This document shows, piece by piece, positions 1 through 6,259 of a stretch of 6,298 bases of DNA. Source of the DNA: Candidatus Zixiibacteriota bacterium (GTDB lineage: Bacteria > Zixibacteria > MSB-5A5 > GN15 > FEB-12). The stretch is taken from NCBI GenBank assembly GCA_016213305.1, contig JACRAV010000038.1, positions 1 through 6,298 on the forward strand. Direction: 5' to 3'. The notes under the pieces are model-generated. The model did no database searches, had not been told where the DNA came from, and saw only the letters and a program-made list of their open reading frames with translations. Numbering within the stretch: the first letter of the stretch is position 1; every line of letters begins with the position of its first letter. A program made the translations under genes and the position numbers.

Positions 1-194
1 CGATGCTTTTGCGCCGTGAACGATACGACCGCCATGTCGTCATGGCCGGACCGGCGATCTACCCGCCCAACAGCGGCGACGAAGAAAAGGATATCGTCTT
101 CATGACCGAGGCGTACACCCGGTTCTTCGAGGAATGTATCCGGAAATATCCGGATCAGTGGCTGTGGACTCACCGCCGGTGGAAACTGGACTGA
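1..194 (+). CDS. Lipid A biosynthesis acyltransferase (LpxL/HtrB family), C-terminal fragment
   Basis: This is the 3' end of a gene cut by the left edge of the window; reading frame 3 is open from the first bases to a TGA at 192-194, followed at once by a second in-frame TGA. The visible 63 residues hold the end of the family: a strand with VVMAGPAIYPP, then an acidic stretch, a helix with TEAYTRFFEECIRKYP, and the closing QWLWTHRRWK, which is the typical last motif of LpxL/LpxM-type enzymes. These inner-membrane enzymes transfer a secondary acyl chain from acyl-ACP to a lipid A precursor. The catalytic HX4D/E motif and the N-terminal membrane anchor lie outside the window, so LpxL, LpxM and LpxP cannot be told apart. 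The downstream heptosyltransferase starts 22 bp later and is probably co-transcribed, which fits a lipid A/core operon. Confidence 0.85.
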   Translation, partial: MLLRRERYDRHVVMAGPAIYPPNSGDEEKDIVFMTEAYTRFFEECIRKYPDQWLWTHRRWKLD

Positions 195-216
195 TGACCG
201 GAAAGGTATCCGACCT

Positions 217-1257
217 GTGGGATTAAAAGTACTGGTCCGCACCCCGAATCATCTGGGCGACTGCGTGATGGCGCTCCCGATGATCAGCGAGGCGCGCGAG
301 GCGTACCCCGGCGCCACGGTCACCGTGCTGACGCCCGAATCGCTGGCTGATTTGTTTGTCGGGAATCCGGGGATCGACGATCTCTGGACGATCCCGACCC
401 GCCACGTTCACGGACTGATCGGCATGATGAAAGTCAAAGAAATCATCGCGCGCGGCGCTTTTGATGTAGGATACATCCTGCCCCCCTCATTCGGCGCGGC
501 CTCGTCGTTCAAGTTGGCCGGCGTGAAAGAGCGAATCGGGTATATCGCCGATGGTCGCCGTTTGTTGCTGACCAAACCGTTGCCTCTGCCGGAGCCGCTC
601 AACTCGCATCACCGGTCGGTGGTATATTTCGATCTGTTGCGCCGTGGCGCAGGGGTCGGCTTCGAATATGCCTCACCGAAATTGGTGGTCAACGACTCCG
701 ACCGCGATCGGGCCAATCAGATTCTCGCGGACAGCGGTCTTGGCCCGAACGACCGGTATGTGGTCATTGGCTTTCAGGCAGTGGCGGTATCGCGGCGCTG
801 GGGAACCGAGCGATTTGCGGCGCTCGCCCAGCGGATTGTCGGCGGCTTGAATCTGAATGTGGTATTACTGGGGGCCGGCGATGACCGGAAGGCCGGCGAC
901 CAGTTGATGCTGATGAGCGGTGTCGGTTCCATCCACAATGTGGCGGGCATGACCAGCCTTCGCGAATCGGCGGCGATTCTGGCGCGGGCAGAAGCGTTTG
1001 TCGGCAATGATTCCGGCCCGGCGCATCTGGCCGCCGCTTCGGGGGCAAGGGTGATTGTATTGTCAGGCGCGGATGATCCCAGGGAGACCTCGCCGATATC
1101 AACTCGCAAAACACTGATCCGGCGCGAGCGGCTTTCGTGCATCGGGTGCGTGAAGAATGTCTGCCCGCTCAAAGGAGATGCTTTCATGCGGTGCATGAAA
1201 GAGATCAGCGTGGATGAAGTGTACGAGGCGTTGCGCGAGTCGGTGAAGGGGAGATGA
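217..1257 (+). CDS. waaF: ADP-heptose:LPS heptosyltransferase (glycosyltransferase family 9, WaaF-like)
   Basis: A 346-residue protein of normal length for the RfaF/WaaF family, which adds L-glycero-D-manno-heptose from ADP-heptose to the LPS inner core at the cytoplasmic face of the inner membrane. Two GT-B Rossmann halves are visible. The N-terminal motif RTPNHLGDCVMALPMI (8-23) contains the conserved GD, with Asp15 the likely catalytic base by family analogy. The C-terminal half has the donor-site motif NDSGPAHLAAASG (264-276). The loop at 184-196 ends in RRWG, like the usual KRWP. Near the end four cysteines (308, 311, 316, 326; C-x2-C-x4-C-x9-CM) match a C-terminal pattern common in environmental WaaF proteins. 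The start is GTG at 217, with GGAAAGG at 200-206 upstream; no in-frame ATG fits. The nearby ADP-heptose genes support heptose as the sugar. Heptosyltransferase I or another GT9 specificity cannot be excluded. Confidence 0.86.
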   Translation: MGLKVLVRTPNHLGDCVMALPMISEAREAYPGATVTVLTPESLADLFVGNPGIDDLWTIPTRHVHGLIGMMKVKEIIARGAFDVGYILPPSFGAASSFKLAGVKERIGYIADGRRLLLTKPLPLPEPLNSHHRSVVYFDLLRRGAGVGFEYASPKLVVNDSDRDRANQILADSGLGPNDRYVVIGFQAVAVSRRWGTERFAALAQRIVGGLNLNVVLLGAGDDRKAGDQLMLMSGVGSIHNVAGMTSLRESAAILARAEAFVGNDSGPAHLAAASGARVIVLSGADDPRETSPISTRKTLIRRERLSCIGCVKNVCPLKGDAFMRCMKEISVDEVYEALRESVKGR

Positions 1258-1274
1258 CTGTGATCATCCCGACC

Positions 1275-1487
1275 CTACTTGAACGTGAAATAGCCGAGAA
1301 TAATCAAAACGATCGTGAACAACACACCCGTTAGAAACCCGTTGCGGAAAGTGTTGTATTTGGCGAAGCGGGATTTTTTCGAGTCAACCTTATTTAACTC
1401 CGACTGACAGTGCTTGCACTTGCTCGCGCCGGCGGCAATCTGCTCCTTGCAGTAAGGACAGACGGTTGTTTGTTTGGCAACACTCAT
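1275..1487 (-). CDS. Small zinc-ribbon protein with C-terminal transmembrane helix
   Basis: A 70-residue protein of unknown function. Residues 11-29 form a treble-clef/zinc-ribbon motif, CPYC (11-14) and CKHC (26-29), giving four cysteines for one zinc ion; the spacing and the sequence KEQIAAGASKCKHCQSEL resemble the zinc-ribbon domains often placed at one end of small bacterial membrane proteins. A basic linker (KKSRFAKY) leads into one hydrophobic helix at about 50-68 (GFLTGVLFTIVLIILGYF), so it is probably a tail-anchored inner-membrane protein with the ribbon in the cytoplasm. The start is ATG (1485-1487 on the minus strand), with only a weak GAGCGGA (1496-1502) as ribosome binding site. 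It lies 53 bp downstream of the DUF3467-like gene on the same strand, so the two are probably co-transcribed. It converges with the heptosyltransferase gene, 17 bp apart. Zinc binding and topology are inferred. Confidence 0.78.
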   Translation of the reverse strand: MSVAKQTTVCPYCKEQIAAGASKCKHCQSELNKVDSKKSRFAKYNTFRNGFLTGVLFTIVLIILGYFTFK

Positions 1488-1540
1488 GGCTCGGATCCGC
1501 TCAGGCCGGGTTTCGCCTCATCTTCCCGCTCACTCTCACG

Positions 1541-1870
1541 TTACCGCCCGGCTCCGGTCGATTCATCGTCGGCGGCAAAGCCGATGGTCTTGGACTGGTT
1601 GGGCATCCCCCAGATCTTGATCTCGCCGAACTGGGCCTCGAATTTCTTGAGGTTGTCCTCGAGAGCGTTGGACAGCAGTTTGGCGTGCATGGGGGTCATA
1701 ATGATGCGGGCCAGAACCCGCGATTTGGGCGTGCGGGGCATGACCCGCGAAAAGTCGATCACGATTTCGGTCGGCGAATGAGTGATCATCGCCAGGTTGA
1801 CATAAATTCCCTCGGCTTCTTTTTCACCCAGTTCGATGTTTATCTGTTGCGGCGGTTGGTTCATTTCCAT
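1541..1870 (-). CDS. DUF3467-family protein of unknown function
   Basis: A 109-residue soluble protein. Its core (about 10-90) shows the DUF3467 pattern: an early AEGIYVNLAMITHSPTEIVIDF, then a proline-containing loop (RVMPRTPKSR), the block VLARIIMTPMHAKLLSNALEDN, and a final FEAQFGEIKI. This pattern of beta strands plus one long helix is widespread in bacteria, but no biochemical role is established. The last 20 or so residues are polar and probably disordered. The start ATG at 1868-1870 is well supported by GAGGA (1877-1881 on the minus strand) six bases upstream; a second ATG two codons later is a poorer fit. It is the first gene of a two-gene minus-strand unit and has a near-consensus promoter about 55 bases upstream. 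No signal peptide or membrane segment is visible, so a cytoplasmic location is likely. Confidence 0.8.
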   Translation of the reverse strand: MEMNQPPQQINIELGEKEAEGIYVNLAMITHSPTEIVIDFSRVMPRTPKSRVLARIIMTPMHAKLLSNALEDNLKKFEAQFGEIKIWGMPNQSKTIGFAADDESTGAGR

Positions 1871-1902
1871 GTCCTATCCTCGTTTACGTGTCATCGGATT
1901 TC

Positions 1903-1917
1903 CCTGCTTGTAGCAGG
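1903..1917. repeat. Small inverted repeat at the predicted start site of the minus-strand unit
   Basis: CCTGC (1903-1907) and GCAGG (1913-1917) form a perfect five-base inverted repeat around a five-base loop. It sits over and just inside the predicted transcription start of the DUF3467 unit, so it could be an operator or a 5' hairpin on that transcript. It is short enough to be chance. Confidence 0.3.
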
Positions 1918-1936
1918 CAGACCATTGTAATATATT
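1908..1936 (+). promoter_or_regulatory. Candidate promoter for the rfaE1 operon
   Basis: A -10-like TATATT (1931-1936) lies 17 bp downstream of a poor -35 TTGTAG (1908-1913). It would overlap the opposing promoter and give a leader of about 64 nt before the ATG at 2007. The operon must have a promoter in or near 1871-2006, because the upstream genes run on the other strand, but this exact placement is weak: the -35 matches at only three of six positions. Confidence 0.3.
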
Positions 1937-1951
1937 CGAACCCGATGTCAA
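1924..1951 (-). promoter_or_regulatory. Sigma70-type promoter for the DUF3467/zinc-ribbon unit
   Basis: Read on the minus strand, a perfect -35 box TTGACA (1951 down to 1946) is followed after 16 bp by TACAAT (1929 down to 1924), five of six matches to the -10 consensus. The spacer is AT-rich next to the -10. Transcription would start near 1917, giving a leader of about 47 nt with the GAGGA ribosome binding site at its end. It lies in the only sizeable intergenic gap of the window and points at the DUF3467 gene, which makes it the most convincing promoter here. Activity is inferred from consensus match only. Confidence 0.65.
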
Positions 1952-2006
1952 CTTATTTCAGGACAACGATTCGGGTCGGCGCCGGCCGGTCCGCAAAGGC
2001 GGTCGT

Positions 2007-3032
2007 ATGCCGTTGAGCCGGACGCGGATGGAAAGCATCATGTCTCAGATCGGCCGTTCGCGCGTGCTGATCCTGGGCGATGTGATGCTCGATGAATACC
2101 TGTTCGGCTCGGTGGAGCGGATCTCGCCCGAAGCGCCGGTGCCGGTGGTCGAAATCCAGTCCGACAAACTCTTGCTGGGCGGGGCGGCCAATGTGACCGC
2201 CAATATCCGGGCACTGGACAACGAGCCGATCCTGATCGGCACGGTCGGCGACGACGACGCGGCCCAGCGCGTGCGGCGACTTCTGGCCGAAACACGGGTC
2301 AGCAGTGATCATCTGGTGGTGGACAAGTCGCGCCGGACCACGATCAAGACGCGGATCATCGCCCACAACCAGCAAGTGGTGAGAGCCGACCGCGAGGATC
2401 GCCGCGATCTGGATAGGGAAGTTGAAGAAGAAGTCTATAACCGGATTCTGAAAGTGATCGATTCGGTCCAGGCGCTGGTGTTGTCGGACTATGGCAAAGG
2501 AGTGATCACCCTGCCTCTCCTGGAGCGGGTGATTGCGCTCTGTCTCCAGAAGGGCGTGTTTGTGGCGGTCGATCCGAAAGAGACCAGGTTCTTGCACTAT
2601 AAGAAGGTGTCGGTGATCACGCCCAATCACCATGAGGCCGGGTTTGCGGCCGGACGTCGGATACGCTCCGAGGAAGACCTGCTGGCGGTCGGCCAGACGC
2701 TTCTGGACAAACTGGAGGCCCGCTCGATTCTCATCACCCGCGGTCCGGAGGGGATGTCGCTCTTTCAACGTGACGCCGGGCCAACGCACATTCCCACTTT
2801 TGCCCGCGAGGTGTACGATGTCACCGGCGCCGGAGACACGGTTATTGCCGCTTTTGTCTCCGCGGTCTGCGCCGGCGCGGATCTTGTGGAGGCGGCGATT
2901 GTATCAAATGCGGCGGCGGGGTTCACGGTGCGCCAGATCGGCACCGCCACCATTACCCGCGATCAGCTCAAAGAGGAGCTGGAGCGGAACCTCGATAACG
3001 GAAACGTGAGGTCGGTGAGTGTTTCTTCGTAA
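2007..3032 (+). CDS. rfaE1: D-glycero-beta-D-manno-heptose-7-phosphate kinase (HldE kinase domain as a separate protein)
   Basis: A 341-residue PfkB/ribokinase-family kinase that phosphorylates D-glycero-D-manno-heptose 7-phosphate at O-1, the second committed step towards ADP-heptose, in the cytoplasm. Diagnostic RfaE1 motifs are in order: GDVMLDEY (24-31), ERISPEAPVPVV (37-48), GGAANVTANI (58-67), NQQVVRAD (121-128), LSDYGKG (159-165), DPK (189-191), TPNHHEA (205-211), and the PfkB signature DVTGAGDT (271-278) with the expected catalytic base Asp277. The protein stops after the kinase domain, whereas E. coli HldE continues into an adenylyltransferase; here that half is a separate gene, 940 bp downstream. 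The ATG at 2007 has AAAGG (1995-1999) seven bases upstream. The ATG at 2028 (residue 8) would also give a complete kinase but lacks a good ribosome binding site. It is the first gene of the five-gene operon. Confidence 0.93.
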   Translation: MPLSRTRMESIMSQIGRSRVLILGDVMLDEYLFGSVERISPEAPVPVVEIQSDKLLLGGAANVTANIRALDNEPILIGTVGDDDAAQRVRRLLAETRVSSDHLVVDKSRRTTIKTRIIAHNQQVVRADREDRRDLDREVEEEVYNRILKVIDSVQALVLSDYGKGVITLPLLERVIALCLQKGVFVAVDPKETRFLHYKKVSVITPNHHEAGFAAGRRIRSEEDLLAVGQTLLDKLEARSILITRGPEGMSLFQRDAGPTHIPTFAREVYDVTGAGDTVIAAFVSAVCAGADLVEAAIVSNAAAGFTVRQIGTATITRDQLKEELERNLDNGNVRSVSVSS

Positions 3033-3951
3033 AGCGATAAGCGCGATCGCGGCTGTCGGCCTGATGGCGTGTTCCGGAAGCTTCTTGCAGGCGGCCGATA
3101 CCGAGCCGCTCGTTTTCAGGTTCAATCCGCCGGATTCGATCAGTTTCACGGTCGATATCCGCTCGGATCGGACGCGCTGGATTGACTCGACTGAGAGTCC
3201 GGTTGATAGTTCCGTTTCGACCGTGCGGCGGACAATTCGACGCTCCGGCTCCGGGTGGTCGATGACCAGCCGGCCGACATCAATTGTCACCACCAGCGGC
3301 GGCCGGGCGACGGACAACCCGATCAATCGTATCCTTCTGGCCGCCAAAGCCACGAGTGTATTGGACAGTAGCGGAGTAGTCACCAGCGTCAGCGGATACG
3401 ACGGTATTCCACATGCGATTGATTCGCTGGCTTCCGGGCCGATGGCCGGACGACTGAAGGAAATGCTCAGCCCGACCAATCTGTCGGCCAAGGAAGAGAT
3501 GGAGTGGAACGGCAAGATTCAGGGATTACACGGCAAGCCGGTCCGGATCGGGTATATTGAATACGAAAAGGCGGAGTATCCCCTGCCGGGCGGCGCCCAC
3601 ATTCCGTTTCTGGTGGCTATCCGGGTGGTCGATACGGTGAGGTTTAACGGCAAGCTTCACGCCGTCCTGCTGATGTCGGCCGACTCCGATCCCAACAAGA
3701 TTGCCGAGCGGCTGAACCGGCCGTCCGATGAAATCGCGCTGGAGTTTCCGATAAGCGATAGCCCCGGCATGGCAATCATCAAGGGGGGATCGCGGTATAT
3801 GTCGGAATCGGAAATCATTCTGGAGATAACCACGCTTCTTCCATACTCTGAAAAATCCGGTCGGGAAATCCGCCTCCGGGGGGAGCCGGGAAGCGGCCCG
3901 CAGAGAATCAGAATGGTAGAGCACGAAACCCGACAGTACAAGTATCACTGA
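3019..3951 (+). CDS. Exported protein of unknown function
   Basis: A 310-residue protein I cannot assign to a characterised family. The N-terminus is a signal peptide: RK at 4-5, a hydrophobic stretch AISAIAAVGLMA (6-17), then a likely signal peptidase I site after LQA (23-25). A cysteine at 18 in LMAC is a poor lipobox (Met at -2), so a lipoprotein is possible but less likely. The mature part is rich in Ser, Thr and Arg with alternating beta-like segments (such as LVFRFNPPDSISFTVDIRSD, VVTSVSGYDG, FLVAIRVVDTVRF) and no transmembrane helix, suggesting a periplasmic or surface beta-rich domain. It loosely resembles the uncharacterised DUF6263-type exported proteins, an impression only. The start is GTG at 3019, overlapping the end of rfaE1 by 14 bp, with GAGGT (3008-3012) six bases upstream, so translation is probably coupled. 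A role in envelope biology is inferred from location and export. Confidence 0.8.
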   Translation: MFLRKAISAIAAVGLMACSGSFLQAADTEPLVFRFNPPDSISFTVDIRSDRTRWIDSTESPVDSSVSTVRRTIRRSGSGWSMTSRPTSIVTTSGGRATDNPINRILLAAKATSVLDSSGVVTSVSGYDGIPHAIDSLASGPMAGRLKEMLSPTNLSAKEEMEWNGKIQGLHGKPVRIGYIEYEKAEYPLPGGAHIPFLVAIRVVDTVRFNGKLHAVLLMSADSDPNKIAERLNRPSDEIALEFPISDSPGMAIIKGGSRYMSESEIILEITTLLPYSEKSGREIRLRGEPGSGPQRIRMVEHETRQYKYH

Positions 3952-3972
3952 CTGCAAATCCGATCGAAGTTG

Positions 3973-4452
3973 ATGGCACCCAAAGCACTCATACCCCTGT
4001 CAGGAATTTCGACGCTGACCGCGCGTCTCCGCCGGTCCGGACGGAAGATCGTGTTCACCAACGGTGTCTTCGACATTATCCATCGCGGCCATGTTGACTA
4101 TCTGGCCAAGGCCAGATCGTTCGGCGATCTACTAATTGTCGGACTGAATACCGACGCGTCGGTACGTCGGCTGAAGGGGAAAGGACGCCCGGTCCAACCG
4201 CAATCCGACCGGGCCGCGATTCTACTGGCGCTGAGATCGGTGGACTATGTCGTGTTATTTGCAGACGACACCCCCGCCCGGCTGATTGAAAAAGTGAGAC
4301 CCGATGTTCTGGTCAAAGGCGCCGACTATGCTCTGTCCGATATCGTCGGGGCGAAGTTCGTGAAATCCTACGGTGGATCGGTCAAGCGGGTGCGGCTGGT
4401 GAAAGGACGATCGACCAGCGCTCTGGTGCGTCTTTTGGGTGGGCAATCATGA
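3973..4452 (+). CDS. rfaE2: D-glycero-beta-D-manno-heptose 1-phosphate adenylyltransferase (HldE nucleotidyltransferase domain as a separate protein)
   Basis: A 159-residue cytidylyltransferase-like enzyme of usual RfaE2 length. It transfers AMP from ATP to D-glycero-D-manno-heptose 1-phosphate, giving ADP-D-glycero-D-manno-heptose, which HldD then epimerises. The Rossmann-type nucleotidyltransferase motifs are clear: VFTNGVFDIIHRGH (27-40) with the HxGH catalytic motif at 37-40, GLNTDASVRRLKG (57-69), a central DYVVLF, VKGADY (114-119), and the C-terminal KGRSTSALV (144-152), matching the RSTS/ISSTKI-type nucleotide-binding motif. I chose ATG 3973; the codon just before it (TTG 3970) is also a possible start and adds one residue. 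The ribosome binding site is weak (GAAG at 3966-3969). The gene follows the exported-protein gene by 21 bp and shares an ATGA with the next gene. Confidence 0.93.
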   Translation: MAPKALIPLSGISTLTARLRRSGRKIVFTNGVFDIIHRGHVDYLAKARSFGDLLIVGLNTDASVRRLKGKGRPVQPQSDRAAILLALRSVDYVVLFADDTPARLIEKVRPDVLVKGADYALSDIVGAKFVKSYGGSVKRVRLVKGRSTSALVRLLGGQS

Positions 4453-5147
4453 AGTTCGACGATTCCAAACCTGCCGACGGCGGTTCCCGGAGAGTCTCGC
4501 CCGAATGTGATGCCCTGGCGTCGGCGGGATACTGGCCGGCGGAGGCGATGAAACTGGTGGCTGGGAAAAAATACTCGGCGGCTGTCCAACTGTGCAAGGA
4601 GCGGCTTCGCCTGGGCGACGAGAGCACGGCCGGCAGAACCGCCTACGCGCTGGCGCTTTATCGGGCCGGTCAGATCGAGGCCGCCGAAGATCTCTTCCAC
4701 CAGCTTCTTGCCCGCGACCCTCATCACCTTGTGGCGCTCAAATTCCTTGGTGATATCGCATTCTCGCGGGGCGATGAGTGGGCGGCCATGTCGAATTACG
4801 AGCGGGTACTGGAAATCGACCCCGAGACATCCGGCCTGTCCAGCGATCTGCCCCAACGCGGAAGTAGCGAAACAGCCCGCACGATTACGCTGAGGCATCC
4901 CGCCGAGGAACCGTCGCTGGTGTCGCCGCCTCGTACCCACACGCGGGAACATGCTCCGCACCAGCCGTTCCTGTATTCGGAGACGATGGGCGACCTATAC
5001 CTGGCCCAGGGACATGCCAGACTGGCCGCCGAGGTGTACCAACAAATATATGACGTCAACCCCAGTCCGCGTCTGGCCGAAAAGCTGGCTCAGGCGCAGG
5101 AGAAACAACGGGAAAGGGATCTACCCCATGTCCATCAAACGGATTAA
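4449..5147 (+). CDS. Tetratricopeptide repeat (TPR) protein
   Basis: A 232-residue protein made of TPR-like helix pairs. Visible units are at about 28-57 (EAMKLVAGKKYSAAVQLCKERL), 62-91 (AYALALYRAGQIEAAEDLFHQLLARDP), 96-126 (ALKFLGDIAFSRGDEWAAMSNYERVLEIDP) and, after a Ser/Pro/Arg-rich linker (about 127-173), a fourth at 175-206 (GDLYLAQGHARLAAEVYQQIYDVNP). The tail (207-232) is charged and probably helical. There is no signal peptide or membrane helix, so it is likely a cytoplasmic scaffold, perhaps holding a partner between the three-repeat block and the isolated last repeat. The start ATG shares ATGA with the rfaE2 stop, with a G-rich ribosome binding site (4437-4443), so it is translationally coupled. 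Its end overlaps the next gene by 20 bp. Partner and function are unknown; nothing ties it to heptose synthesis except operon position. Confidence 0.82.
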   Translation: MKFDDSKPADGGSRRVSPECDALASAGYWPAEAMKLVAGKKYSAAVQLCKERLRLGDESTAGRTAYALALYRAGQIEAAEDLFHQLLARDPHHLVALKFLGDIAFSRGDEWAAMSNYERVLEIDPETSGLSSDLPQRGSSETARTITLRHPAEEPSLVSPPRTHTREHAPHQPFLYSETMGDLYLAQGHARLAAEVYQQIYDVNPSPRLAEKLAQAQEKQRERDLPHVHQTD

Positions 5148-6201
5148 TGATCTCCGGGCGCAATGCCGTAAGCAGAATCTCGACGGCGTCATCGTGACGC
5201 ACATGGACCATGTCCGTTACCTGACCGGTTTCACCGGAAGCAACGGCCTTCTGGCGCTGACAACCACGACCTCGGACTTTCTGACCGATTCCCGCTATAC
5301 CATCCAGGCCCGGCAGGAAGTGGCCGGCGCGAAGGTCGCGACCGTCACCTCGGGGCTTCTCGACAGTCTCAAGTCCCTTGATTCGCTGGCCGGGAAGAAC
5401 CGGCGATTCGGATTCAATGCCGAATACCTCACCGTCGCCAACCGGGAGAGACTACAGAAGGCGCTGGCCGAGGCGCTTCTGACCCCGGCCGACTCGCTCT
5501 TCACCGAATTGGGCTGGGTGAAAGATGCCGGGGAAATTGCCAACATCCGCAAAGCGGTGGCGATCTCCGATGAGGCCTTCCGACGGATACTCCCCCTCAT
5601 CAAGCCCGGAGTCGGGGAAAATGAGCTGGCCGCTGAGATGGAATACCAGATGATCATGCTCGGATCGGACAAACCGGCCTTTGAGACGATTGTCGCCTCC
5701 GGGCCGCGATCGGCGATGCCTCACGGTGTCGCATCCAAGCGAAAGGTCAAAAACAACGAGTTTATCACCTTTGACTTCGGGGCGACGGTCAACGGGTATG
5801 TTTCGGACATGACCCGCACGGTGGTCGTGGGCAAGGCCAGCCCCCGGCACAAGAAGATCTATAACACTGTTCTCAAGGCCCAACTGGCCGGGATCCGGAA
5901 GATCCGGGCCGGGGTTATGGGTCGGGATGTGGATAAGGCCTGCCGGGACATCATAAATAAGTCCGGGTACGGCAAGACTTTCGGGCACGGGACTGGGCAC
6001 GGGATCGGGTACTATATCCATGTCGGGCCGCGCCTGAGTGCGCTGTCTTCTGATAAGTTGTTGCCTAACAACGTGGTAACTGTCGAGCCGGGGATTTATG
6101 TGTCCGGGTTCGGAGGGGTTCGGATCGAGGACGACGTTTTGGTGACATCGAAGGGCGGAATAGTCCTCAATCGGGCCGAAAAAAAGTTGTTGGAGCTTTA
6201 G
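5128..6201 (+). CDS. Xaa-Pro aminopeptidase / dipeptidase (M24B family, PepP/PepQ-like)
   Basis: A 357-residue cytoplasmic metallopeptidase of the short M24B type, which removes an N-terminal residue next to proline or cleaves Xaa-Pro dipeptides. An N-terminal creatinase-like domain (1 to about 125; HMDHVRYLTGFTGSNG at 25-40, DSRYTIQA at 54-61) precedes the pita-bread catalytic domain. All five metal ligands are present: Asp216 (FDFG), Asp227 (SDMTRT), His291 (GHGTGHGIG), Glu320 (VEPG) and Glu334 (IED). The active-site histidines expected by analogy with E. coli PepP are at 199 (MPHG), 287 and 298. I place the start at ATG 5128: GGAAAGGG (5111-5118) lies nine bases upstream, and this gives the usual N-terminus IxxLRxxxxxxxLDGxIVT. 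The frame is open further upstream, but that part shadows the TPR gene. Last gene of the operon, followed by a terminator. PepP versus PepQ specificity is not decided. Confidence 0.93.
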   Translation: MSIKRINDLRAQCRKQNLDGVIVTHMDHVRYLTGFTGSNGLLALTTTTSDFLTDSRYTIQARQEVAGAKVATVTSGLLDSLKSLDSLAGKNRRFGFNAEYLTVANRERLQKALAEALLTPADSLFTELGWVKDAGEIANIRKAVAISDEAFRRILPLIKPGVGENELAAEMEYQMIMLGSDKPAFETIVASGPRSAMPHGVASKRKVKNNEFITFDFGATVNGYVSDMTRTVVVGKASPRHKKIYNTVLKAQLAGIRKIRAGVMGRDVDKACRDIINKSGYGKTFGHGTGHGIGYYIHVGPRLSALSSDKLLPNNVVTVEPGIYVSGFGGVRIEDDVLVTSKGGIVLNRAEKKLLEL

Positions 6202-6259
6202 CCCTTTTGCCCTATAGTTTTTGACGAGGACGAGGGAATATAGAGGAGTAGACCAGTTT

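Noticed and set aside
1253..1268. Possible bidirectional terminator hairpin (GATGA, six-base loop, TCATC) between the converging waaF and zinc-ribbon genes
   Set aside because: The stem is only five weak pairs, it overlaps the waaF stop codon, and neither strand has a T run after it.
1466..1930. Plus-strand open frame of 154 codons across the DUF3467 gene
   Set aside because: It is antisense to the DUF3467 gene, which has a family match, ribosome binding site and promoter; the plus-strand product shows no motif.
1976..1990. GC-rich palindromic run (CGGCGCCG and GCCGGC) upstream of rfaE1
   Set aside because: Such short GC palindromes are expected by chance in this composition, and no repeat copies or extended stem are visible.
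5891..5910. Tandem GATCCGG copies in the peptidase gene
   Set aside because: Two seven-base copies inside a conserved coding region, explained by codon choice for I-R-K-I-R; not a repeat element.
6221..6244. TTGACG followed by AATATAGA after the peptidase gene, looking like a promoter
   Set aside because: The spacing between the boxes is about 12 bp, too short, and any transcript would run straight into the terminator at 6260-6285.
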